Source of the DNA: Nematostella vectensis
Taxonomy: Eukaryota > Cnidaria > Anthozoa > Actiniaria > Edwardsiidae
Direction: 5' to 3'
Length of the DNA: 64,000 nucleotides
Assembly: GCF_932526225.1 (NCBI RefSeq)
Contig: NC_064035.1
Location: 11,955,296-12,019,295 of the forward strand
Positions within the stretch are counted from its first letter, which is position 1; each line of letters opens with the position of its first letter. Position numbers and translations under genes: made by a program. Below the pieces are notes generated by a model. That model was not told where the DNA came from. It did not search any database and saw nothing but the letters and a program-made list of their open reading frames with translations. Of the stretch, positions 10,854 through 19,089 are shown piece by piece.

Positions 10854-10879
10854 TTATATGATACATTTATATAAAACAC
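10854..10879. promoter_or_regulatory. Divergent promoter with a palindromic TATA box
   Basis: Only 26 bp separate the leftward fibre ATG (10853) from the rightward ATPase ATG (10880). They contain tttatataaa at 10866-10875, a perfect palindrome that could serve as a TATA element in both directions. Related A/T motifs stand just before other starts (8395 leftward, 14135, 14893, 15238). Confidence 0.5.
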
Positions 10880-11543
10880 ATGGAGATCGTTAACTTCGAC
10901 GATGTTGATAGCCGAAACACCATTTCATTCTACCAGACTGCCACTACATGCTTATAGAAGCGACCGGTCAGGGAAAAACTAATCTATTAACGAATATGCT
11001 ATTGAGGTGGTTGAATTACGATTCTTGCAAAATATATTCGCTAACACAACAGGATAAGTATCAACTGATCCAGGAGTTTCACGATATTCTCAATAATGAG
11101 GTAGTAGAGGGGGATGAGATATGTGATGTTGAGTTATGTGATCCAGAAGATATTACGCCTGTTGAGGGATTAGATGATGATAAGACCAAGATAATCGTCT
11201 TCGATGACATCAAGATTAATAAAAAGAATATGAACAATGTTAAGGAGTACTTCTCATTGTCTAGAATCAAAAAGTGTAATTGTATCTATCTATGCCAAAG
11301 CTACTATGACTTTTCAAAATGCATACGTAGGAATACTAAATGTTTCGTCATATCTGGTGGGCTAGACAATAAGATGTTAAGAATATTGCTAGTGATCACT
11401 GTAAGAATATCAGCAACAAAAGGTTCGAGAGCTTATACCGAGAGGCGACCAGCGAGCCATATAATTTTATGGTGTTGAACAAGACCGCTAGACATGTTCC
11501 GGAGATGAATCGTAAGAATTTCGACGGGTTTTTTTGTAGATAG
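10880..11543 (+). pseudogene. Genome-packaging ATPase (FtsK/HerA-A32 type), frameshifted
   Basis: Remnant of the double-jelly-roll virus packaging ATPase, which drives DNA into the capsid. The ATG at 10880 opens a short frame that is lost at about 10940. The main frame runs 10948-11478 with a P-loop-like ATGQGKTNLL (first glycine of the Walker A motif missing) and a Walker B strand IIVFDDI. It is followed by LSRIKKCNCIYLCQSYYDF, typical of the family's sensor region. At about 11370 the frame shifts, and the conserved C-terminus (YNFMVLNKTA, then RKNFDGFF) is read in another frame to TAG at 11541. With two indels and a weakened Walker A it is probably inactive. Confidence 0.8.
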
Positions 11544-11611
11544 AGAGTAGATGGAGATAGATTTGATTTCAAAGAGATACGCTAACTTAGAGTAACTTTT
11601 TATCCAACGTA

Positions 11612-14135
11612 ATGGTATATAGAATGTCGTTCAAAACTATTAAATCTGCTAAGGATAGACAGAAAATAATCAATGAGTTTCTTAAGAATAGGAAGGCCTT
11701 GAAGCGGAAAGTTCTAGGCAAAAAGCTTATGGACTCTGCAGTACAAGAAGCTGGCGAAAAGGTATACAAGCCTATAACGAAGACGGTTAAAAAGGCTCAA
11801 GGACGCAGATAAGAAACAGGATAAACTAATAAAGAAGCTGCAAGAGAACCAAGGGCATATTGTAGAGGCTGTAGATGGTCTAGCAGAAGCTGTATCAACA
11901 AAAGGATCAACTAGAGGGGTCGAGTCGTGGTTGGGAGGGCTGCCATCTCAGCTTGGTGATCTAAAACCGATCGACGAGGAGGAGGAGGCTGGTGGAGATG
12001 AGGGAGCTGTTGGTGGGGCACCACCGTCTAGATTTAAAGCATTGGATACGAAGAGGCTCATAAAGCATGGTATCGACCCCACTCTAGAGACCATACCGTC
12101 AAAGTATTCCGTTGACCAAAAGATCCGTGAGTTAAATCAACAGATGAGGGACACAAAATCGAAAACCACTATAACACGGCTGGGAAATGAAAAGAGCACG
12201 TTGCAGATGTATAGTAAAAAGGTGTTCGGTACGTCTAAGAAAAAGCCTAAAGGAGAGGAGGAGACTGTTGCACAAACACCAAAGGAAGTCGAGATCAAGT
12301 ATGTACCAGATAAGGACGTAGTGCAAACACCAAAAAATTGGTAAAGAGCTAAAACTATCTGCAGATGGTATGTTTGGTAATCTGTAGACCCTAATAAGTT
12401 GTTGGAGATGAGATTGGAAGCGTATAATCAGAGCGGAAAAAAGGTACTCTCTAGAAAGGTTGACCATTCGTTTATAGACCTACTAAGCAAAAGGTATAAC
12501 CCAAGGCGAAACTACACAGAGGGGGCCCAGCAGTTGTTTAGAAAACTGTTTGAGCTATCTGGATTGTCTCCATACACGTCAAAGTCAAACTGTTTGAACT
12601 ATCTGGATTGTCTCCATACACGTCAAAGTCAAACTGTTTGAACTATCTGGATTGTCTCCATACACGTCAAAGTCAAACTGCTTGAACTATCTGGATTGTC
12701 TCCATACACGTCAAAGTCAAACTGCTTGAACTATCTGGATTGTCTCCATATACGTCAAAGTCAAACTGCTTGAACTATCTGGATTGTCTCCATACACGTC
12801 AAAGTCAAACTGTTTGAACTATCTGGATTGTCTCCATACACGTCAAAGTCAAACTGTTTGAGCTATCTGGATTGTCTCCATACACGTCGAAGTCAAACTG
12901 TTTGAACTATCTGGATTGTCCCCATACACGTCGAAGTCAAACTGTTTGAACTATCTGGATTGTCCCCATACACGTCAAAGTCAAACTGTTTAAACTATCT
13001 GGATTGTCCCCATACACGTCGAAGTCAAACTGTTTGAACTATCTGGATTGTCCCCATACACGTCAAAGTCAAACTGTTTGAACTATCTGGATTGTCCCCA
13101 TACACGTCAAAGTCAAACTGTTTGAGCTATCTGGATTGTCTTTATACACGTCGAAGTCAAACTGTTTGAACTATCTGGATTGTCTCCATACACGTCAAAG
13201 TCAAACTGTTTGAACTATCTGGATTGTCTTCATACATGTCGAAGTCAAACTGTTTGAACTATCTGGATTGTTTCCATACACGTCGAAGTCAAACTGTTTG
13301 AACTATCTGGATTGTCTCCATACACGTCAAAGTCAAACTGTTTGAACTATCTGGATTGTCCCCATACACGCCGAAGTCAAACTGTTTGAACTATCTGGAT
13401 TGTCTCCATACACGTCAAAGTCAAACTGTTTGAACTATCTGGATTGTCTCCATACACGTCAAAGTCAAACTGTTTGAACTATCTGGATTGTCCCCATACA
13501 CGCCGAAGTCAAACTGTTTGAACTATCTGGATTGTCTCCATACACGTCGAAGTCAAACTGTTTGAACCATCTGGATTGTCTCCATACACGTCAAAGTCAA
13601 ACTGTTTGAACTATCTGGATTGTCTCCATACACGTCAAAGTCAAACTGCTTGAACTATCTGGATTGTCTCCATACACGTCGAAGTCAAACTGTTTGAACT
13701 ATCTGTATTGTCCCCATACACGTCGAAGTCAAACTGTTTGAACTATCTGTATTGTCCCCATACACGTCAAAGTCAAACTGTTTGAGCTATCTGGATTGTC
13801 CCCATACACGTCGAAGTCAAACTGTTTGAACTATCTGGATTGTCCCCATACACGTCAAAGTCAAACTGTTTGAGCTATCTGGATTGTCCCCATACACGTC
13901 GAAGAGTGGTAAGGTTGGGTTAGGGACTAAGGGTAGCTGTAGTAAAAATAGTGTAAAATATTACAAAAGCCCAAACGAGCTTTGTGAGCGGTTGGAGCTG
14001 ATTATGGCGTCGAAAGAGGCCGGTAACACCTCAAAGAGAATGGTGAATGAGGCTTTTAGTATAATCGGCAAGCTACTAAACGATGGTAATATAACGCGGG
14101 ATGAGTACAAGGAATTGTATAATGGTATTGTATAA
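11612..14135 (+). pseudogene. Conserved provirus protein broken by frameshifts and a 44-bp satellite
   Basis: One gene in pieces: 11612-11812 (basic, helix-prone), about 11790-12344 (coiled-coil DKLIKKLQENQGHIVEAV, then an acidic linker and KALDTKRLIKHGIDP), about 12310-12395 (GKELKLSADGMFGNL) and 12399-12580 (DLLSKRYNPRRNY). A tandem array follows, and then the C-terminus 13908-14135 (IIGKLLNDGNITRDEYKEL). Small indels near 11790, 12335 and 12393 shift frame. The array started from the coding words SGLSPYTSKS at the end of the third domain. The frame before and after it is the same (both starts divisible by 3). The C-terminus overlaps the next start as TAATG. Family function is unknown to me; the position between ATPase and penton suggests a structural role. 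Confidence 0.65.
12541..13908. repeat. 44-bp satellite (about 31 units) inside a provirus coding sequence
   Basis: Unit aactgtttgaactatctgga plus 24 more bases, period 44, with few substitutions. The first and last units carry the genuine coding context on their outer sides. Since 30 extra units of 44 nt equal 1320 nt, the outer frames stay in register, but stops occur within the array. Confidence 0.92.
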
Positions 14136-14875
14136 TGCAAACCACAATGTTCATCGATAGCAAGAAGTGCTTCGGAACTAGCGAGAATTTCACTAGTGAG
14201 TCCACGCCCCCCATCGAGCTGGAAGCTAATAAAGGCTACCAACTCTGTTTGGTGAACGCGTCTATGTGGTACAGCTGGTATAATATCCATAAAAGTAACA
14301 ACCAGCTTAAATACTACAACGGCACCGCGTGGAAAATGGTTGTGATAGAGGAGGGCGCCTACAACATCACTGACATCGATTCGACTATAGGGCGCCTTAT
14401 GAAGCGGAGTGGTGACTGGGACACCCAAGACAATAAGCCGTACATCACAATAACCCCGAATTACAATACAGGGAAATCGATTATAGAGTTAAAAAACGAA
14501 TACAAGGTTGATTTTACGATTGATAAATCTGTGAGAGCAATATTAGGTTTCGACTCGAATATAGTCGAGGGAGATGGTTTCCATTCATCAGATAATGTGG
14601 TAGAGATCACACAAGTTGACACGGTGCAAATTCATTGTGACTTGATATCAGACTCATACATTAACGGTAAGACCAGTGATGTTATTTATAGCTACTCACC
14701 AAACGTCCTCCCAGGCAATCTGATAAACATAAACCCAACACAACGGTTTAACATCAACATCAGTAAGAGAGGGCTGATCAATAGCGTAACCTTCTCGTTG
14801 AGAAACCAGAATGGAGATTTGATTGATATGAATGGTGAGAGAGTGACGTATTTTATACACCTAAGCAGCTTTTAG
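14135..14875 (+). CDS. Penton / minor capsid protein, 246 aa, intact
   Basis: Single-jelly-roll minor capsid (penton) type protein of Polinton-like viruses, which forms the fivefold vertices with the major capsid protein. The frame is complete, with ATG at 14135 overlapping the previous stop by one base. Visible family marks are the N-terminal LVNASMWYSWYNI, a central ITPNYNTGKSIIEL strand pair, and the C-terminal block VQIHCDLISDSYINGKTSD followed by IYSYSPNVLPGNLININPT and a closing LRNQNGDLIDMNGE. Length (about 250 aa) is normal for the family. No frameshift or stop is seen, in contrast to the neighbouring genes. The assignment rests on motif recognition only. Confidence 0.82.
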   Translation: MQTTMFIDSKKCFGTSENFTSESTPPIELEANKGYQLCLVNASMWYSWYNIHKSNNQLKYYNGTAWKMVVIEEGAYNITDIDSTIGRLMKRSGDWDTQDNKPYITITPNYNTGKSIIELKNEYKVDFTIDKSVRAILGFDSNIVEGDGFHSSDNVVEITQVDTVQIHCDLISDSYINGKTSDVIYSYSPNVLPGNLININPTQRFNINISKRGLINSVTFSLRNQNGDLIDMNGERVTYFIHLSSF

Positions 14876-14892
14876 TCTGACTATATTATATA

Positions 14893-15211
14893 ATGCTAAT
14901 AACGAGAGAGCGATACAGAAAACGTAAAGTGATTGGTGGAAATATTGGTGGTAACGTGTTTGACCGTGTCAAAGGGTTGTTGTCATTTGCTAGTTGATTG
15001 TCACTAGACCTCTAAACGCCATTAAAGACAAGCTCCTAAAGCCTGTGGTGATGAAAGCCTTGCCATACGCTAAACAGAAAGCAACAAAAGAGATACTAAA
15101 ACGGGTGTTCGGGAAGCCGTCGCTAATCCCAAAGTGTGAGAAGTCCTAAATAACCGCTCGAGAGCCATCTTGTCGAATATCATAGCCGGCAGTGGCATGA
15201 AACGGTTGTAG
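14893..15211 (+). pseudogene. Small basic provirus protein, frameshifted
   Basis: ATG at 14893, preceded by tatattatata, opens MLITRERYRKRKVIGGN and stops after about 34 codons. Coding character resumes in other frames: KPVVMKALPYAKQKATKEIL (about 15038-15145) and then a tail with IIAGSGMKRL to TAG at 15211. All pieces are lysine/arginine-rich. A small basic virion or DNA-binding protein between penton and major capsid genes is usual for this virus group; here it needs at least two indels. Confidence 0.55.
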
Positions 15212-15237
15212 TTTTATGTAATCATATAATATATACG

Positions 15238-16190
15238 ATGACACAAGTCGAGAGTCCATACTTCGATTTCAACAAGGGTAACCCCATAGACAATTCTATT
15301 CAGAAGCTTGAATATATTGAGTACCCCCGAGAGATTTGAACGACATGAATAAGGACGGTCAGAGGGTACTGGAAACACGAGACGAGGACGTGTATCTGCT
15401 ACCCCACAAGGCGTTCATCGAGATTCGCGGTAAGCTGCAAACCGATGCTAATAACGACTACGCTGCTACTGATGCTGTTTCCCTAGTAAACAACGCGTGG
15501 AGTTTGTTTAAGAGTGCTGAATATCAAATCAACAACCAAACAGTAGAGCAAATCAACGACTATCTACCCGAGAGCGCTTTGATTATGGGGCTTGTTATGT
15601 TCTCAGATGATTACAGTAGGTCAATCGGCTCAAACTTCTTATGGTTTAGAGACACTGGTACTGGCGCACCAACGCTAAAAAAGGCGTTTACAGCACCCGC
15701 TAATGATGCGGCATGGGCATGTCTTCATCGCGTTACAGACATCTGAGCGTCACCCCAATGTGGATCCTCAAAATATCAATAACCTGTTGTTTGATAATGG
15801 CAATCTAACTATAATAGCTGTAAGGGTAAACTCGACACAGTACACAGAGCGAGAGGTCGTGACGAATTTCGCGGGTGCTAACAGGAATTATCAAGAGCGT
15901 ATATGATGTTTATGGAGGCTATGAACAAGTACCAAGACACCGATACAGGATCCCAATTGAGCGCCGAGGACTGGTCGTCTCTGTATCCTATTTACCACTT
16001 TGACGTGTCTAAACACAGTGAGCATACCCAAAACAGCGTCGCAGACATCGAGGTACAGTTCAATATCGGAGGGAACTTTCGGAATATAGTGAATGACACA
16101 GACGTTCCATATTATGTCTAAGCCATGGTACTGTCAGATAGGTTTATGCAATTAGAGGGGGTTAGTGGCAGGATGAACGTTATTATGTAA
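15238..16190 (+). pseudogene. Major capsid protein, four-piece pseudogene
   Basis: Double-jelly-roll major capsid protein by position and motifs. Pieces: ATG 15238 to stop 15337 (ESPYFDFNKG), 15336-15746 (LLPHKAFIEIRGKL, SAEYQINNQTVEQINDYLPE), about 15703-15906 (NPQ-type linker, then NLTIIAVRVNSTQY) and 15903-16121 (LYPIYHFDVSKHSE, IEVQFNIGGNFRN), with an in-frame TAA at 16119-16121 followed by an open tail to TAA 16188. The first shift is at a C5 run near 15324. Three frameshifts and a stop make it non-functional. Total span of about 950 nt is shorter than a full double jelly roll usually needs, so internal deletion is also possible. Confidence 0.75.
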
Positions 16191-16206
16191 CATAATGGTA
16201 TAGAAA

Positions 16207-16665
16207 ATGAGCTACGTGAAAACAGGGTTTAATCTCACAGCGTCTCAGACGATTAAGAACGCGTATATTAAGAAGCAGCCAGTGTCAATAAGACTAACAG
16301 CCTCTCAGCTCAGTGGAAGCGATCACTTAGGCTTAACCAAAACTCAGTATAAGAATGTAGTGTCAGCAAGGAATAAGGGTGTTGGAGTCAGCTTGAAACT
16401 GTCTAAGACGCAGGTGGCAAAGCAAGGTGGATTTCTCGCTGAGTTTGGTAACTTGATGAGAATGGTTGCACCGTTTGTGTTAAAAAAGGTGCTACCATCT
16501 CTTGGAATCTCTGCAGCCTCAGGAGCTATCTCACGCGCCACTAATAAAGCAGTTCGGGGTAGAGGCGTCATGAGAAGAAAACGTAGACCGAAGAAGGGTA
16601 GAGGAATCATACTAGGACCAAATTCACCTTTCAAGAACATACCATTGCTTGGGGTAATTCTGTAA
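16207..16665 (+). CDS. Core-like basic protein with amphipathic helix, 152 aa, intact
   Basis: Complete frame directly before the polymerase remnant. The N-terminal half has two repeats of an SxLTASQ/KLSKTQ type word (IRLTASQLSG and SLKLSKTQVA). The middle is an amphipathic, membrane-active-looking helix (LMRMVAPFVLKKVLPSLG). The end is strongly basic (RRKRRPKKGRG) followed by LGPNSPFKNIPLLG. It resembles the small adenovirus-core-like proteins found in Polinton/adinto-type proviruses, which bind the genome and may help membrane passage. It is undamaged although both neighbours are broken. Name and exact homology are tentative. Confidence 0.7.
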   Translation: MSYVKTGFNLTASQTIKNAYIKKQPVSIRLTASQLSGSDHLGLTKTQYKNVVSARNKGVGVSLKLSKTQVAKQGGFLAEFGNLMRMVAPFVLKKVLPSLGISAASGAISRATNKAVRGRGVMRRKRRPKKGRGIILGPNSPFKNIPLLGVIL

Positions 16666-16669
16666 ACAG

Positions 16670-18002
16670 GTGTTATATTGTCTATCATGGGATGCTATGC
16701 TAAAGATGACAGATATCAAACTCGAACTCATGACAGACATTGCAAGCAAGGCCAACAACAAGTACATGGAATCATATGATGAGACGGCGCCCTCAAAGTA
16801 TGTTATGTACCTAGACGCAAACAACTTGTACGGTTGGGCTATGAGTCAACACCTACCAACTGGCGGATTTAAGTGGATGACAGAAAAGAAGATCAATAAG
16901 ATAAACCTCGCTAAGTACGGCGATGACAGTAAAAAGGGACAGATACTAGAGGTCGACCTAGAGTACCCCAAATGCCTGCACGACCTACACAACGACTACC
17001 CTATAGCCGCAGAGAGGATCAACGTGTCAAAAGACATGCTGTCAGAATACTGCAACAGGATATCCACCAAGTACGATATATCAACAGGTCTAGTATCTAA
17101 ACTGATCCCCACTCTAAAGAACAAAGAGAAGTACGTACTACATTACAGAAGCCTACAACTATACATAGATCTAGGCCTAAAAGTAACTAAAGTCTACCGA
17201 GTACTAGAGTTTGATCAATCGCCATGGCTCAAGAAGTATACAGACTTCAATACATGAAAAGCGTAAGAACGCTAAAAACTCATTCGAAAAGGACTTCTTC
17301 AAGCTAATGAACAACAGGGTATCCGGCAAGACTATGGAGAATCTACGAAAAAGAGTAGACGTCCGACTAGTCACCGACGAGAAGAAGCTACTCAAACTGG
17401 CAAGCAAGCCATCCTATGTGAGTAGTAAGATATTCAACAAGGACTTAGTAGCAGTACACAAGATCAAAGAGACACTCACCCTAAACAGGCCTGCATACAT
17501 CGGCATGTGCATCTTAGACCTCAGCAAGGTACTGATGTACGACTTCCACTACAACTACATCAAAGAGAAGTATGGAGACAAGGCACGGCTACTGTTCACT
17601 GACACAGACAGTCTGACATACGAGATAGAGACAGAAGACGCATACCGAGACTTTTGGAATAATAGAGACAGATTCGACAAAAGTGACTATCCGAAAGACT
17701 CACCATACTTCGACGGATCAAACAAGAAGGTGATCGGCAAGTTTAAGGACGAGGCTGCCGAAGCCCCCATCTGCGAATTCGTCGGACTACGATCAAAGAT
17801 GTACAGTTACATGAAAGACGGCCACACAGGAGGAAAGACAGCAAAGGGAATCAAAAAGAATGTAATAAAGAGTAACATAAAACACGAAGACTACAAGAGC
17901 ACACTAATAGACAACAGGCAGATGCAACACGATAAGAAGCCAAAACCACCAACTAGGAAGTTACGAAATAAACAAGGTATCACTCAGTTGTTTCGACGAT
18001 AA
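16670..18002 (+). pseudogene. Protein-primed type B DNA polymerase, C-terminal part, frameshifted
   Basis: Two overlapping frames, 16670-17257 and 17211-18002, share one polymerase. Motif A is YLDANNLYGWAMSQ, motif B lies in NSFEKDFFKLMNNRVSG, and motif C is LFTDTDSL, the paired-aspartate metal site. The region between A and B contains EVDLEYPKCLHDLHNDYP, the insertion area of protein-primed polymerases. A one-base shift separates the frames near 17255. The 3'-5' exonuclease and N-terminal domains are missing: the polymerase begins only 5 bp after the preceding stop (16665). Spacing just before motif A also looks short, which suggests an internal deletion. A working enzyme would replicate the linear viral genome from a terminal protein. 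Confidence 0.88.
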
Positions 18003-18548
18003 AAGGTACATATTAAAAGACGGAATCAAAAGCTTAGCCTATGGGCACTATAAGATCAGACAATAACCCCGATTACCCATTTAACATACGAATCCTTATT
18101 TGAAGCACATACTCACCCGCGGGGAATCCCCTGATTCACTCTTAGGGATTAAAATATTATTGCGTTGCCATGACTCTAAGCAAATCTAGAGTCACTCCAC
18201 TTTGTCAGCGGGAAAGTCCCTAAATACAATAGACGTGCTTATATTTGCCCGCGGGGGTTCCCCTTACTCGCTCCTAAGAATTAAAATTCCAAGAATGTCA
18301 CACAACCCCCATCGATGGGTTCCCTATCTTGATCCTGTTTTTGTATTAATCGGATGTGCACAGGATTGTAATCACGGGGTCCTCCGTCTTGATCCCGTTT
18401 TTGTATTTATCGGATGTGCACAGCCTCTGTAATAATGGACGACTTTGTCGTGAACATAATCAGCTTTTTGTATTTATCGGATGTGTACAAGATTTTAATA
18501 ATGTGCTCGAAGCCCCACTTGAATTCCATCGACAGTTTCCATTAATTC
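18003..18548. other. Provirus right subterminal noncoding DNA with short direct repeats
   Basis: No coding signal. A word of about 35 bp including tttttgtatttatcggatgtg recurs at about 18338, 18399 and 18465, preceded in two copies by cttgatcc. It may be a remnant of a replication or promoter region. Confidence 0.5.
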
Positions 18549-18929
18549 ACCCATCCTATAGTAGTCACTAATCTATTCACACACTACCACCATAATATGA
18601 ATTCCACTTGGCGGACAAGTAGCATAGAGGTTGGCTCTGGCTTCGTGGCTGGTCAAACTCTGAAACTCAGCGGTGGGTAAGTGGGTGGTCAAACTCTAGA
18701 AATCAGCGGTGGATAAGTGGGTGGTCAAACTCTGGAACTCAGCGGTGGGTAAGTGGGTGGTCAAACTCTAGAACTCAGCGGTGGGTAAGTGGGTGGTCAA
18801 ACTCTAGAACTCAGCGGTGGGTAAGTGGGTGGTCAAACTCTAGAACTCAGCGGTGGGTAAGTGGGTGGTCAAACTCTAGAAATCAGCGTTGGGTAAGTGG
18901 GTGGTCAAACTCTGGAACTCAGCGGCGGG
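18549..18929. repeat. Right terminal inverted repeat built of 36-bp tandem units
   Basis: Reverse-complement partner of 7271-7651. The unique inner part lies at 18549-18645 and about eight 36-bp units follow to 18929. Unit number is the same at both ends, although single units differ by point changes. Confidence 0.9.
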
Positions 18930-18935
18930 CAAGTG

Positions 18936-19001
18936 GTATAGTAGTTGGCTTGGTTCTAGCGCATTTAACCTAAATGCGCCAGAACCGCCAACTACTATAC
19001 T
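18936..19001. repeat. Long hairpin palindrome just outside the right provirus end
   Basis: The arm gtatagtagttggc..gcattta pairs with taaatgcgcc..gccaactactatac, about 30 bp per arm with a 3-5 nt loop and few mismatches. The arm sequence gccaactactatac resembles gccaacttctatgc at the inner edge of both inverted repeats, so the hairpin may be a remnant of the original virus terminus. Confidence 0.75.
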
Positions 19002-19089
19002 ACTTCTAATTACGGACATGTAACGATCCCTGTCGATTTGACAAAATCTGTCAAAAGTGAAACAAGAAAGATTCAGAATGAGCATTTAC

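Larger units (their letters stand above)
7271..18929. mobile_element. Polinton/Maverick (adintovirus-like) provirus, degraded, in an SLC22 intron
   Basis: An 11,659-bp element bounded by inverted repeats of equal length (7271-7651 and 18549-18929). The gene set is that of protein-primed-polymerase double-jelly-roll viruses integrated in animal genomes: packaging ATPase, penton, major capsid, small basic core-like proteins and type B DNA polymerase. It also has a leftward block with a collagen-like fibre. Genes diverge from about 10866. Many are broken by frameshifts or stops. No retroviral-type integrase, no adenain-type protease and no polymerase N-terminus are visible, so this copy cannot be autonomous. 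No convincing target-site duplication was found; the left flank (gtaacccc) and right flank (caagtggtat) do not match. Confidence 0.9.

Noticed and set aside
12541-13908. CRISPR-like array
   Set aside because: Direct tandem repeat without unique spacers, in animal DNA.
16344-16688. 114-codon minus-strand frame
   Set aside because: Antisense of the intact core-like provirus gene at 16207-16665.
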